Shown: positions 46,171 through 57,819 of the stretch, one piece after another
Numbering within the stretch: position 1 is the first letter of the stretch
Layout of the letters: every line of letters begins with the position of its first letter
Program-made: the position numbers and the translations under genes
Origin: an uncultured Paracoccaceae bacterium
Lineage (GTDB): Bacteria > Pseudomonadota > Alphaproteobacteria > Rhodobacterales > Rhodobacteraceae
Length of the DNA stretch: 64,000 bases
Direction: 5' to 3'
NCBI GenBank assembly: GCA_947498415.1
Contig: CANMKB010000004.1
Location: forward strand, 248,001-312,000
Notes under the pieces: generated by a model
Told to the model about the DNA's origin: nothing
The model's input: the letters and a program-made list of their open reading frames with translations, nothing else
Database searches by the model: none

Positions 46171-46706
46171 ATTAAATCAATGACTTAGACACATTCTCGA
46201 AACTAAACGTGAATTTCAAACACGGATATTTGAAATAAGAGCGCTGAGCCACCCCCGTGGCTAACATTCTCAATGCGAGCGCATTGACGAAAGATCGAGG
46301 TGACTACCTTCTCTTGAGAGGGCAATCAAGAAACCAAGACACAGACTTCTTAAGCAATTTCTCAGCGTCGCTGCCGTTGAGCGAGAGTCAGTCTAGTGTC
46401 AGGTATGCGGACGCAGCGAGCTTTCGCCGCGTTGTCGCCAATGGCAGCTACCGGCGCATTGCTCCGTCAGTGAATAACACGGACGGTGGACGCTTTAGAA
46501 AAATCTGGGCTCCCACCATGCAGCCGCCCACCCCAACAGCCCGTCCCAATCACGTTCCTCAATCTTTACGCCTGGCGCTCGCGAATTTCGGCGACGGTAC
46601 GTGTTCTAAACAAAACCAATGGTGCGAGAAGAGCACCGAATTCGGAATGCTGCAGCCCCTGGATCAGACCTGTTGACGGAACGGCTGCGACCGGCGCCAT
46701 TGGCAA
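46171..46706. other. intergenic region beyond attR
   Basis: No gene here is supported. An open frame on the + strand (46257-46676) has no ribosome site and low-complexity sequence. This is chromosomal spacer between the tRNA-Cys fragment and the M81 gene. Confidence 0.5.
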
Positions 46707-48191
46707 TCAGTTCTGAAAATCATCAAGCGGATAGATCGGACGGCGCACATTGCGATAATCTAGGCCTGCGAAGTTGACGGTGCACAACGCACGGCTATCG
46801 CAAACGATAATGCGACCGGCAATCGGGTCGAAGACCGCGCGGAAGTGCTGCATCGACTTGAGCGCAACGACGCGTTTCTGCCCCGGATCGATCCCGAATG
46901 TTTCGAATTGGCGCAGGTCGAGCAGCTGGTGCGCGATGCTTACGATAAGTATATCGATCCCTTCGACGCATAGAACGGCAGTGGCTCCAAAGCTGCGTTG
47001 CTGCCCGCCGATGATGGGGCCACTGCCAACGTAATGACCTTCGCCGCGCCACCGGACAATACCGGTAAGATTCAATGGCCCGCCGCCGAACGCGGGGGCC
47101 GTCTTGCCGCCTAGGAGCACGGTGACCGAAGCGCCGATGTCCTGGGATTGCAGGGCGGCTGCTACCTCTTCGTCCACCATCGGTCCGAAACAGGCATCGG
47201 TGATGCCCGCTGCCAAGAGCGAGGACAGGAGCGCCGTGGAATCCGCATAGGCGCCTGAACCGGGATTGTCGGCATAATCCGCAATGACCAGCGGGCCGCC
47301 ATCGCCTTTCCAGGATGCTGCAATCCGGGCTGCGTCTTCGACCGTCAAGTACGTGTTGAGTAAGTCCGCGCGACGGTCCCAGATGTCGTCGGCAATCTCT
47401 TCGGCTATGTCCTGCGCGCCGGTCAATTCGGTTTCTGCGGTGATCAGGACCGTCGGCCCAACCTCGGCGATGTCGGCATAAGGGAAGGCGCCGTTGATGC
47501 TGACGGCATACACCCCTTTTCTCTTTTCTGCCGCCCGCGCCATTGCCTGGCGCTCGATCATCGGGCCAAGATCCGTGCGCCCGCCGTTGGCTTCTTCCAG
47601 CATTGGACGCTGTGCGCGCAACGTCTTAGGGCGAATGTCACCAATCACCGCCCTATGTAACAACTCGGCGGCGCGGCGGCCTGTCGACCGTATGTCTACA
47701 TGCGGATAGGTTGTGAAAGAGATGAGGATTTGAGCTAGGTCGCACATCGCTTCGGTGACATTCGCATGCGGATCCAGGGTGACCGCAATCGGCAGATCGG
47801 GTTCGGTCAACGCGCGCAGACGTCGCAGAATTTCACCCTCGCCGTCGTCATGCGAGGCGGTGACCATGGCGCCGTGCAGGATCAGCAGGACCCCGTCCCA
47901 GCTTCCGTATTTGGCCGCGTCCAGAAGCGGGCGGCAGAGCGTGTCAAAGGCCTGATCGGTAACGCGCCCGCCCGGGCCAGCCGCTGCGCTGATGACATGG
48001 GTCAGCGACCAGCCGTGAAGGCGGGCGATATCCAGAGCGCCGGCGATTTCGGTATTGGCATCGCCGCGTGCCGAAATCGCCGCGTCGCCGTCAAGCAGAT
48101 AGCGGTTTTGAAAGTCTACGATTTCGGTGGGGCGGATGTTGAATGTGTTGGTCTCGTGTTCGATGTCGGCGGTGAGAATTCGCAGTGCCAT
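46707..48191 (-). CDS. M81 family (MlrC-type) metallopeptidase
   Basis: A 494-residue protein of the MlrC family, named for microcystin linear peptide breakdown. N-terminal motifs: EHETNTF near residue 12, GPGGRVTD, LHGAM, DPHANVTEAM near 143, then HVDIRSTGRRAAEL. The middle has ADYADNPGSGAYADST near 304, and the C-terminal domain YVGSGPIIGG. Metal-binding residues should include the His and Asp of DPHAN. It lies 13 bases downstream of the oligopeptide transporter operon and probably processes the imported peptide or amide. The substrate is unknown. Confidence 0.88.
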   Translation of the reverse strand: MALRILTADIEHETNTFNIRPTEIVDFQNRYLLDGDAAISARGDANTEIAGALDIARLHGWSLTHVISAAAGPGGRVTDQAFDTLCRPLLDAAKYGSWDGVLLILHGAMVTASHDDGEGEILRRLRALTEPDLPIAVTLDPHANVTEAMCDLAQILISFTTYPHVDIRSTGRRAAELLHRAVIGDIRPKTLRAQRPMLEEANGGRTDLGPMIERQAMARAAEKRKGVYAVSINGAFPYADIAEVGPTVLITAETELTGAQDIAEEIADDIWDRRADLLNTYLTVEDAARIAASWKGDGGPLVIADYADNPGSGAYADSTALLSSLLAAGITDACFGPMVDEEVAAALQSQDIGASVTVLLGGKTAPAFGGGPLNLTGIVRWRGEGHYVGSGPIIGGQQRSFGATAVLCVEGIDILIVSIAHQLLDLRQFETFGIDPGQKRVVALKSMQHFRAVFDPIAGRIIVCDSRALCTVNFAGLDYRNVRRPIYPLDDFQN

Positions 48192-48203
48192 GTCTTTTGA
48201 CCT

Positions 48204-49157
48204 TCAGAGGGGGTTGTGGCAGGCGACGGCGTGCCCGAAAGCCGTCGACAAGACCGGTGTTTCGCTTCGACAGATCGCCGTCGCACGCGGGCAACGGTCG
48301 GCAAAGGCGCAGCCCGGCGGCTGATCGAATGGACTTGGCACCTCGCCCTCCAGCGGCGCGATGATGCGGCGTTGTCTCGGATCGGGCGCAAAGGTGCTAT
48401 CCATCAACGTGGCGGTATAGGGATGGCGCACAGTCGCATCAGTTTCGGGCAGCACCTCGACCACCCGGCCCAGATACATCACCAGAATTTCGTCGCAGAA
48501 ATATCGCACCAAACTCAGATCGTGGCTGATGAACAGATAGGTCAGCCCCAGGTCGTCACGCAGCTTTTCAAGCAGGCTGATGATCTGCGCCTGGACAGAC
48601 ACGTCGAGCGATGCCGTGGGCTCGTCCAGCACCAAAAGCCGAGGCCGCAACGCCAGCGCGCGTGCGATGCCCACACGCTGTTTCTGTCCACCCGAGATCT
48701 GGTGCGGAAAGCTGCTTGCAAGACCGGGGGACAACCCGACCAATGTCAAAAGCTCTGAAACCTCCTGGTCCGCTGTGCCAATGGTGTACCGGCCTTGAAC
48801 CACGAACGGCTCGATCAGAGCCCGCGTGATGGTATAGCGCGGATCGATTGCCGAATAAGGATCCTGAAACACCATCTGCATGTCGGCGCGCAAGCGGCGC
48901 ATCGCGGCGGGCGATTTGGCGCGCAGGTCATCACCGTCAAAGCGCAGCGAGCCCGTGCTGGGCTCGATCAACCGCAGGATCAGCCGCGCCAATGTGGACT
49001 TGCCGCAGCCGCTTTCGCCGACAACGCCGATAACGCGACCCTTGGCCAAGTCAAAGGATACGTCGTTGACTGCATACATCGCTCGAGGCTTGCGAAACGG
49101 ACCGCCGGAGCTTTTGAATTGTTTGGACAGGTTGCGTACCTCAAGCAGGTTGGTCAT
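48204..49157 (-). CDS. oppF: oligopeptide ABC transporter ATP-binding protein
   Basis: A 317-residue ATPase. The ATG at 49157 overlaps the oppD stop (ATGA). Walker A GESGCGKS near residue 50, signature ISGGQKQRVGIARAL, Walker B LLVLDEPTASLD, then the OppF-type C-terminal extension with four cysteines (from CAFADRCPRA, possibly binding an iron-sulfur cluster). It pairs with OppD. Confidence 0.92.
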   Translation of the reverse strand: MTNLLEVRNLSKQFKSSGGPFRKPRAMYAVNDVSFDLAKGRVIGVVGESGCGKSTLARLILRLIEPSTGSLRFDGDDLRAKSPAAMRRLRADMQMVFQDPYSAIDPRYTITRALIEPFVVQGRYTIGTADQEVSELLTLVGLSPGLASSFPHQISGGQKQRVGIARALALRPRLLVLDEPTASLDVSVQAQIISLLEKLRDDLGLTYLFISHDLSLVRYFCDEILVMYLGRVVEVLPETDATVRHPYTATLMDSTFAPDPRQRRIIAPLEGEVPSPFDQPPGCAFADRCPRATAICRSETPVLSTAFGHAVACHNPL

Positions 49158-50110
49158 GGCGCCGCCCCGGGAAAATGACAGGAAACGGCGCCGTCGCCTC
49201 TTGGCAATAACGATGGGCTGGTCTTCGTGCAGATATCTTCGGCCCGGATACATCGGGGATGAAACGGGCACCCTTTGGGATAGTTCATCACGGTCGGCAC
49301 GGTGCCGGGAATTCCGACCAAGTGTTCATCCTCGCTCAGCCCCTTGGGAATGCAGCCGATCAATGCTTGGGTGTAGGGGTGCTGAGGTTCGGCAAAGATC
49401 GCCTCGACCGGCCCTTGCTCGATGGCGCGCCCGGCATACATGACAACGACTTTGTCGCAGGTCTGAGCAACGACGCTCATATCATGGGTGATCAGCACCA
49501 GCGACAGGGCGCGCTCTTTCACCAGATCATCGAGCAGGCGGATGATCTGGGCTTGAACAGTCACGTCCAGCGCCGTGGTTGGTTCATCGGCCACCAAAAG
49601 GTCGGGATTGGCTGCAAGCGCCCCGGCGATGACAATGCGCTGTTTCATGCCGCCGGACATCTGGTGCGGATAGCGGTCGCAGATCAGTGCGGGCTCGGGA
49701 ATGCGCAGCGTTCCGAGAATTTCGATGGTGCGCGCGCGCGCTTGCTGTCCTGTAATGCCGAGATGTAGTCGCGCAACGGCATCGACCTGCGGTCCGATCT
49801 TTTGCAACGGGTCGAGCGAGGTCATCGGGTTCTGCGTGATCAACCCCAACCGACCGCCGCGAAGTTTGCGATAGGCGGCCTCGGGTAGTTTGGTCAACTC
49901 CTGCCCGTCAAAGATGATCGAGCCGGCAGTGATCCGGCCACCAGAGAGCGGCAGCAGACCCATGACGCTCATGGCCGTCAGGGATTTGCCAGACCCGCTT
50001 TCGCCGACGATGCCTAGCGTTTCGCCCTTCTCCAGCGCAAAGCTGACCCCGCAGAGCGGAGCAATTTGGCCGAAGGCAACCTCGAGATCGCGGACCTCCA
50101 GCATGGTCAT
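49154..50110 (-). CDS. oppD: oligopeptide ABC transporter ATP-binding protein
   Basis: A 318-residue ATPase starting at the ATG 50110 (ATGA overlap with oppC). Walker A GESGSGKS, signature [15 protein letters not shown], Walker [15 protein letters not shown], and the C-terminal cysteine-containing extension ([15 protein letters not shown]). Forms a heterodimer with OppF. Confidence 0.92.
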   Translation of the reverse strand: MTMLEVRDLEVAFGQIAPLCGVSFALEKGETLGIVGESGSGKSLTAMSVMGLLPLSGGRITAGSIIFDGQELTKLPEAAYRKLRGGRLGLITQNPMTSLDPLQKIGPQVDAVARLHLGITGQQARARTIEILGTLRIPEPALICDRYPHQMSGGMKQRIVIAGALAANPDLLVADEPTTALDVTVQAQIIRLLDDLVKERALSLVLITHDMSVVAQTCDKVVVMYAGRAIEQGPVEAIFAEPQHPYTQALIGCIPKGLSEDEHLVGIPGTVPTVMNYPKGCPFHPRCIRAEDICTKTSPSLLPRGDGAVSCHFPGAAP

Positions 50111-50991
50111 GAGTCCCGGATTCGGTCGCGGATATCCAACGCCCGGATCAATTCGTCTCCGAACAGGTTCACGGCGATGACCGTCACGGCGACAACGACT
50201 CCGGGGGAAATTATGACCCATGGGGAAAGAAACAATTTCGCCGTCCCGGATGCCATCATCGCGCCCCAGCTAGGCGTGGGCGGTTGCGCGCCGAGGCCGA
50301 AAAAGCCCAACGTCGCCTCCAGCACGATGCCGTCGCCGATGGCCAACATGCCCACGACGATCACCGGCGCAATGGCGTTGGGCAGCAGGTGTTTCAGCAA
50401 GATATGGTGCGGTTTGGCGCCGAGATTGATCGTCACCTCGATGAAGGTTTCCTGTTTCAGTCGCACGATTTGGGCCCGGGTCAGCCGTGTGAACTGGGCC
50501 AAATAGGCAATTGCGATGGCGAAGGTGGTCGAGGTCAGACCCGGGCCGATGATTGCGACAAAGATCAGCGCGATAAGGATATCGGGGAAAGACCAGGTGA
50601 GATCGACGACCGTCATCACAGCGCGTTCAAAGAAACCGCCGAAATAGCCCGCGGCGGCGCCCAGGGTCATGCCGACGGTGATCGAGATGGCAATCGCCGT
50701 GGCGCTGACCGACAACGAGGTCCTTGCGCCATAGATTACCCGGCTGAGCACGTCGCGGCCGAATTGATCCGTTCCCAAGAGATGCGGCCATCCCGGCGGA
50801 GCATTGCCGTTGGTGAGGTCCTGCGCGGCATAATCGAACGGCGTGATCCAGGGCGCAAAGATCGCGGTTAACACAAGCAGCGCCAGAAATCCGCCAGCGA
50901 TCTTGCCCAGCCATGACCCAAAGGCTCGCGACATTGGCGTGCTGCGGAAACCCGAAAGCGCGCGGGCGATGGTGTCTGTGATACTCGTCAT
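50107..50991 (-). CDS. oppC: oligopeptide ABC transporter permease
   Basis: A 294-residue permease with about six membrane segments. The conserved loop INLGAKPHHILLKHLLPNAIAPV docks the ATPases. The N-terminal extension and DQFGRDVLSRVIYGAR are typical of OppC/DppC. ATGA overlaps with oppB and oppD. Confidence 0.92.
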   Translation of the reverse strand: MTSITDTIARALSGFRSTPMSRAFGSWLGKIAGGFLALLVLTAIFAPWITPFDYAAQDLTNGNAPPGWPHLLGTDQFGRDVLSRVIYGARTSLSVSATAIAISITVGMTLGAAAGYFGGFFERAVMTVVDLTWSFPDILIALIFVAIIGPGLTSTTFAIAIAYLAQFTRLTRAQIVRLKQETFIEVTINLGAKPHHILLKHLLPNAIAPVIVVGMLAIGDGIVLEATLGFFGLGAQPPTPSWGAMMASGTAKLFLSPWVIISPGVVVAVTVIAVNLFGDELIRALDIRDRIRDS

Positions 50992-51917
50992 TTCTTAGTC
51001 TCGCGAATGCGTGGATCCATTGCGGCTTGCGCCACGTCGCCGATCAAGGTGCCCAGCATGACCGTCAGTGCCAGCATTAAAAGGCAACCCTGTACGACCG
51101 GGTAATCCCGCTGGCCGATCGCCCGGATCAGCAGTGACCCCAGTCCGGGACGACCGAAAACAAACTCGACGGTGACCGCGCCGCCCAGTATCCACCCGAC
51201 CCTGAGCGCCAAAATGGTGACGACCGGCAACATCGCGTGCGGCATCAGGTGGCGGAAAAGTATGGTTCTCGAGGGCAGGCCTTTTGCGTGCAGCAGCGTC
51301 ACGAAATCCTCGCGCCGCACATCAAGCAAAGCCACGCGGGTCACACGCGCGACCAGAGCCACACCGCCGAAACCGATGGTCAGAACTGGCAGCACCAGCG
51401 AGCTCCAGCCCTTGGCGCCCGAAACCGGAAACCATTGCAGCTGCACCGCAAAAAACAGGATCATCAAAAGCGCCAGCCAAAACCCCGGCACAGTTGAGCC
51501 CAGCAGAATGAAGCCGCGCATGATGTTCTCGACGATGGCTGAGCGCGTCGTGGCCGATATCGTGCCAAGTGTGATACCAGCGATGCTGGAAAACGCGAAC
51601 GCTGCTCCACCCAGCCTAAGGCTGTAGGGCAGATTCTGCGCGATCAGGTCGGCGACAGGCCGCCGCAGCACGATGGCCTCGCCGAAATCGCCCTGAAATA
51701 TTGCTCCGATCCAACGAAAATATTGGACGGCCAGGGGCTGATCCAGCCCGTATTTGAGCACCAGCGTTATTCGATCCTCAGTCGACGATCCCACACGGAT
51801 CAGGTTGTCGATCGGATCGCCCGGCAGAAGATGAACAATCAGGAATATCACGACCGAAATCGAGATCGACACAGGGATCAGCATGAGCGCCCGAAAAAAG
51901 ATGTATCGCAAAAGCAT
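50988..51917 (-). CDS. oppB: oligopeptide ABC transporter permease
   Basis: A 309-residue permease of six membrane segments. I chose the ATG at 51917 as it opens directly into the first membrane segment; a GTG 39 bases upstream is an alternative. The loop AKGLPSRTILFRHLMPHAM matches DppB/OppB. The gene follows the substrate-binding protein gene by 72 bases. Confidence 0.9.
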   Translation of the reverse strand: MLLRYIFFRALMLIPVSISISVVIFLIVHLLPGDPIDNLIRVGSSTEDRITLVLKYGLDQPLAVQYFRWIGAIFQGDFGEAIVLRRPVADLIAQNLPYSLRLGGAAFAFSSIAGITLGTISATTRSAIVENIMRGFILLGSTVPGFWLALLMILFFAVQLQWFPVSGAKGWSSLVLPVLTIGFGGVALVARVTRVALLDVRREDFVTLLHAKGLPSRTILFRHLMPHAMLPVVTILALRVGWILGGAVTVEFVFGRPGLGSLLIRAIGQRDYPVVQGCLLMLALTVMLGTLIGDVAQAAMDPRIRETKK

Positions 51918-51989
51918 ATCAAGCCAACCGCGCCGCGCGTGGATCCCGCCCCTCACCTTTCAAGGGACGGGCGACGCGGCTGTCGGCGA

Positions 51990-53567
51990 TTACTCCACGA
52001 CAGCCATGTCGAGCACGGTCTGCGAGCGGAAACGCGTGCCGCGTACCGGATCCGGCACGCTTAGACGGTCGGAATTGTAGGCGATGTTCTTCGTCGGCTG
52101 ATAAATCGGCACGAATAGGTGCTGCGACAGAACATACTCGTGATACGCTTTGAAGTTGGCGATACGTTCATCCGAATTTGTGCTGTCTTCCATCGCTACG
52201 TCGTTCAGGCGCTGACCTTCGGCATCTTCCCACATCGACACATTCGGATAGCCCAGACGCTTGCCGGAAAAGAACCAGTCAAGGATGTCCGAGTTGTTCC
52301 AGTCATATCCGCGTACCGCCAGTTGGTGCCGGTTGTTTTTATACTCGTCGCGAATGGTTGAGCTGTCGAAGACGGTGATAACCGCCTCCATCCCGATATC
52401 GGCCAGCTGAGCCTGAACCACCTGAGTGAGCGTGGTGAATTCTTCGCCATTTTGCGTGAACAACTTGACCGAAAGCGGCACGCCGTCTTTCGAACGCACC
52501 GCGCCGTCGCCCATCATCCATCCGGCCTCGTCCAGAAGCATCTTTGCACGATCAAAATCAAAGGAGACATTCAGCGCCGGATCGACATCGGCCTCGGGCA
52601 GAGATGATATCAGGAAGTTGTGAGCAGGCGCTCCGACGCCGTTGTAGATGGACGCGACAATTGCCTCTTGATTGATGGCAAGCCCGGTGGCTTCGCGCAC
52701 TTTGATGTCATCAAAGGGTGCCGAGGTTACGTTGATTGGCATATAATTGATGCCCGTTCCCGGCATCTGAATGACCGCGACATTGCTTTCCGCCTTCAGG
52801 ATTTCAAGGAATGGCGTCGGGACACCCAACAGCAAGTCGATGCCGCCTGTTTTCAATTCAAGAAATGCAGTGGACTGATCCGGAACCTCACGGAATGTGA
52901 TCTTCCCGATATGCGCGCGCCCCTGATTCTCGGACAGATCTGAGGCCCAAGCATAGTCGTCATTGCGCACCAGAACCGTCTCTAACCCGATGGCGAAACT
53001 GTCCAGTTTAAATGGTCCAGTCCCGACCGCACCCGACACGCCAAAGTCGTCGCCCATCGAGTCAAATGCGGCGGCGCCAGGAACACCCATAAAAGTCGAG
53101 GCCAGGTTGTACAGCAGGCTCGGTTCGGGGCGTGACATCACGAACTTGACGGTCAGGTTGTCGATCACTTCAACAGAGGCGACCGCGGCCACCAAATAGG
53201 CGTTCTCTGTATCCGCAAAGTCCGGTATCCAATCGGCAACCGATTGTGCGTTGAACGGTGATCCGTCGTGAAAGGTCACGCCGTCCTTGAGGTGGAACGT
53301 CCAAGACATACCGTCCGTGCTTTCTTCCCAAGATGTGGCCAGATGGGGATGATAGGACTGGTCCGCGTCCTGCTCGATCAACCGGTCATAGATCAAGGAC
53401 GCGGCGGAGTTTAAGTTGTTCGACGTCACCGGATTATAGGATGTGGCCCCCAGCTCATCGGCGGGAAACGCAATCGTCACCTCTTGTGCGACGACCGCAT
53501 TGGACAGGAAGCCGGCTGCGATTAATGTTATTCCTGCTAGAAGTCTCGACTTGATCGTATAGCGCAT
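51990..53567 (-). CDS. oppA: extracellular solute-binding protein, family 5 (peptide type)
   Basis: A 525-residue periplasmic binding protein and first gene of the transporter operon. The signal peptide ends at VVAQE. SBP_bac_5 patterns: LIYDRLIEQDADQSYHPHLA, WTFHLKDGVTFHDGSPFNAQSVAD, then GTGPFKLDSF, and a C-terminal QHLFVPIYQP. It captures peptides or related compounds for OppBCDF. Exact ligand unknown. Confidence 0.9.
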   Translation of the reverse strand: MRYTIKSRLLAGITLIAAGFLSNAVVAQEVTIAFPADELGATSYNPVTSNNLNSAASLIYDRLIEQDADQSYHPHLATSWEESTDGMSWTFHLKDGVTFHDGSPFNAQSVADWIPDFADTENAYLVAAVASVEVIDNLTVKFVMSRPEPSLLYNLASTFMGVPGAAAFDSMGDDFGVSGAVGTGPFKLDSFAIGLETVLVRNDDYAWASDLSENQGRAHIGKITFREVPDQSTAFLELKTGGIDLLLGVPTPFLEILKAESNVAVIQMPGTGINYMPINVTSAPFDDIKVREATGLAINQEAIVASIYNGVGAPAHNFLISSLPEADVDPALNVSFDFDRAKMLLDEAGWMMGDGAVRSKDGVPLSVKLFTQNGEEFTTLTQVVQAQLADIGMEAVITVFDSSTIRDEYKNNRHQLAVRGYDWNNSDILDWFFSGKRLGYPNVSMWEDAEGQRLNDVAMEDSTNSDERIANFKAYHEYVLSQHLFVPIYQPTKNIAYNSDRLSVPDPVRGTRFRSQTVLDMAVVE

Positions 53568-54243
53568 GGGGTTCGTCCTTTTTCTAAGAAAATTCGGTCA
53601 TTAGAAATACTCGTTAATCGTCTAACGGACCGTCGACGCCTTGCAGCCAAGGCCTGGTTTGAACCTTGATGATCGACATATGCCCTGCTTGGCCCTGGGC
53701 ATTCCTGGTGCAGTGGCAAAGTGTAACGTCTTGCGAGATCATAAGGCGCGGATGCCAGGCTGGCGCTGATCGAAGTTAGCGTTCGTCCAAATTTCTTTTT
53801 CGGGGTCTGGCGGAGTCTAGTGGCCGAGGTTGTGTAAAAACTCACTCTTTTGCCATCGGCTTGTTTGATTTTACCGAGGGCATTTTTGTATTAGCCCCAA
53901 TGCCGCAGTGCGGCCCGCCAGAAGAGACCTTTGCTGCAACTGCAAATTCTGAGATTTAGCAAATTCACAGTCTGCGGACAAAGGGTGAGTTCGTTGCGCT
54001 TGCGGAAGAGGCTGCTTTCGTGCGCCTTCCGGACCTTCAAATTGGATTGCACACAAGTTGCACAGTTGAAGTGGCTACGACCTTGATTCAGACGGACGGT
54101 CTGTCCACTCCCCCAAAGTCGCGAAGCGTTCGAGTCGCGGTCAATACCTAATAGCCATATTCGGAAGAGATGCAGGGTGAGTAGTATTGGCAAGGACAAC
54201 GACTAGAAGTGTGGGGCGTTTTCCGCCCCACACAGTGTCTTCA
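53568..54243. other. intergenic region downstream of SPW gene and upstream of oppA
   Basis: About 676 bases without a supported gene. It contains the oppA promoter side and a 10-base perfect stem, GTGTGGGGCG/CGCCCCACAC (54209-54233), eleven bases past the SPW gene stop, which may act as a terminator. Confidence 0.5.
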
Positions 54244-54599
54244 CTATGCGTGATGTTTCGGCATTTTCTGAAACACCACATAAAGGCCCGCCAGAACCAA
54301 AGCCGTTCCGACGAAGCCGGCATTCCAGGCGGTCACAGGTTCGGTGAATCCGAGCAGCCAAGGAGCCGCTACCAAAATCAAACCGTAGGAAACTCCTAGA
54401 TAGGTCTGGACCAGGTAATGCTTGTTGTGGCCGTAATCCGCTACGGTCAAAGCCAAAAACCCGAGAGAATGAGCAGTCCTGCATCGCCAACGAGGGCATT
54501 GCCAAGAGCCGATTGGCCGCCAAAAAGCATGAACGGCGACAAGATGAGCCAAAGCCCTGAAGCTGTGAAGCTCCTTCTGAAAACTTCACGATTTTGCAT
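54244..54599 (-). pseudogene. frameshifted SPW-repeat membrane protein
   Basis: From ATG 54599 (GGAG upstream) the frame reads MQNREVFRRSF and LWLILSPFMLFGGQSALGNA, then shifts at a run of five T near 54455. The rest (GFLALTVADY, and WLLGFTEPVTAWNAGFVGTAL) continues in the next frame to TAG 54244. One extra T would restore one protein of about 118 residues with two SPW-type repeats and four membrane segments. It may be a real pseudogene or a sequencing error. Confidence 0.7.
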
Positions 54600-54622
54600 A
54601 GCGCATACTCCAACCTTTGGTT

Positions 54623-54868
54623 TCAGGAGTCGGTTTCAGGATCCGCGAGGTTGCCAAGCTCAACGGCGATAGCCATTTCCTCGTCGTCGACAAGTCCATC
54701 ACTATTTGTGTCGATGTCGCCGAACACTTCCTCGGTAAGTTCAGGATATGAGACCTGAAGTTCAGCGAGGGATGCCATGCCGTCGCCGTCAGTATCAATT
54801 TCGGCAGACATTGCGTTGGCAGAGAATGCGACGGATGTCACAAGGGCAGCTACGAGAGTTACATTTTT
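54623..54868 (-). CDS. secreted EF-hand protein
   Basis: An 81-residue exported protein. With the GTG at 54868 the signal peptide is VKNVTLVAALVTSVAFSANA; an ATG at 54904 is the alternative. Two EF-hand loops bind calcium: DTDGDGMASLAE and DTNSDGLVDDEE. A small calcium-responsive periplasmic protein of unknown partner. Lies between the SPW gene and groEL. Confidence 0.75.
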   Translation of the reverse strand, partial: KNVTLVAALVTSVAFSANAMSAEIDTDGDGMASLAELQVSYPELTEEVFGDIDTNSDGLVDDEEMAIAVELGNLADPETDS

Positions 54869-54982
54869 CACGGTTTTTCCAATCAAGGTAGGGCAATCCA
54901 TCATGGATTGCGGTTCAAGTCCCGGCGTATTGCATTCTGCATTTGCTCAAACTGGCCCGGGTCTTCACGCGGGCGTTATTAA

Positions 54983-55171
54983 TTACGCAAGGGCTTTCCT
55001 GGCAGCGTCGAGTTCGTATTTCGTCTTGATGTCGTCATTCGCTTTGTGCGCGGCCTCAGCAGCGTTGTAATGTCTCCAAGCCTGCGTTCTTTTTTCACCG
55101 AAGGGTGCGCCTCCACAGCTGGCTTTAACGGACTTCATCTTTTCCGAGATGGTATTGGTGTTGAGTTTCAT
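54983..55171 (-). CDS. small hypothetical protein
   Basis: A 62-residue charged protein (MKLNTNTISEKMKSVKAS), with a C-terminal half resembling coiled-coil sequence (YNAAEAAHKANDDIKTKYEL). The ATG at 55171 has an AAGGA site. No family recognised. Confidence 0.55.
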   Translation of the reverse strand: MKLNTNTISEKMKSVKASCGGAPFGEKRTQAWRHYNAAEAAHKANDDIKTKYELDAARKALA

Positions 55172-55275
55172 TGTGGTGTCCTTTCCTGGGCACTTCGAGA
55201 AAGAGCGGAGCGCGAAAGAAGAAATTCCTTTTAGGGAACCGCCACTTGCGCGCCGCTTAAAAACTCGAAAACACA

Positions 55276-55304
55276 TGCCCTGCTGAATTTTCAGCGGGCA
55301 TTTT
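55276..55304 (+). terminator. possible bidirectional terminator between groEL and 62-residue gene
   Basis: TGCCC-T-GCTGA / TCAGC-GGGCA (55276-55300) followed by TTTT on the + strand; on the - strand it follows the groEL stop by about 210 bases. The rest of 55172-55508 holds nothing that I can support. Confidence 0.5.
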
Positions 55305-55508
55305 CTAGCTAGCTTTCATTCCAGTTTTCGACGCTTACACAGATCAGCATGGAGCGATTTAATGACAGAAAGCGGAGCCTTCCGACATGGTCTACTCAGG
55401 GGGCAGAGCGACTGGAAAAAGTCGGGACGTTGGTGCGAGCCGTCTTAAGGAAAATACTGCTCGTGGCTCATAAAGATTGGTTCCAATGCCGTGCGCAAAA
55501 GTTCGCTT

Positions 55509-57176
<1,668 letters not shown>

Positions 57177-57186
57177 TCAGCGTCGG

Positions 57187-57372
57187 TCAGGCCCTAATGC
57201 CAAAGATGTCACTCTCCTTCATTATCTCCAGCTCTTCACTGCAGATCTTGATTTCCGTGCCCGACCAATTGCCGAACAGAATTTTGTCGCCAGCTTTGGC
57301 GACCATTGCGATACGCACGCCGGCATTGTCTTTTGCGTCGGCACCGACGGATACGACTTCGCCTTCCTGCAA
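57187..57372 (-). pseudogene. groES: broken groES
   Basis: The in-frame part begins at TTG 57372 with [20 protein letters not shown] and ends SDIFGIRA: the C-terminal 60 residues of GroES. The N-terminal 35 residues, including the mobile loop that binds GroEL, are missing in this frame. A stop (TGA) occurs at 57397-57399, and N-terminal-like sequence (SSVIRLR, and [13 protein letters not shown]) is found in other frames up to about 57450. I read it as a groES gene with one or more frameshifts. Confidence 0.7.
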
Positions 57373-57606
57373 AGGAGTTGGCTGTGGCAGAGGCCTTCAG
57401 CTATTCTTGATTGGGTTTCTTGGACGCAGGCGAATCACGGAGCTGCCCTTGTGATAGAGCCGACTGCGTTTCCTGTGACGGCGGGGAAGATCAAAGCCCT
57501 TTTCGCCCTATAAGACATCGGTCGGCGTGATGCGAGCGACGTCTAGACAGGGCGAATTGACGGGTCCGGTACGGTACTGGGAAGACGGCGCGGGCACCGA
57601 TAGAGA

Positions 57607-57819
57607 TTAGCGACGGCGAGATGCACCCGGGCTGACGGGCACGGCGTTCCGCCAGGCGTTCAACCCCTTGCAGCGCCGACAGATCCGTTCTCCAAAACCT
57701 TCACTCCAGAAAACAGCATCGCATCTCAGACAAGGACGGTTTCGAGGAACGTCGCCAAAGGCCCTTCCGCGGGCGATGTCCGGAAATGCTACGTCGACCG
57801 AGGTTTTGTTCGTGATCAT
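57607..57819 (-). CDS. small zinc-finger-like protein
   Basis: A 70-residue protein coupled by ATGA to the gene before it. Cysteines CLRC and CRRC could form a zinc finger (CLRCDAVFWSEGFGERICRRC). No named family. Confidence 0.55.
   Translation of the reverse strand: MITNKTSVDVAFPDIARGRAFGDVPRNRPCLRCDAVFWSEGFGERICRRCKGLNAWRNAVPVSPGASRRR

Noticed and set aside
46257..46676. A 139-codon frame on the + strand beyond attR
   Set aside because: No ribosome site, odd composition and no recognisable fold.
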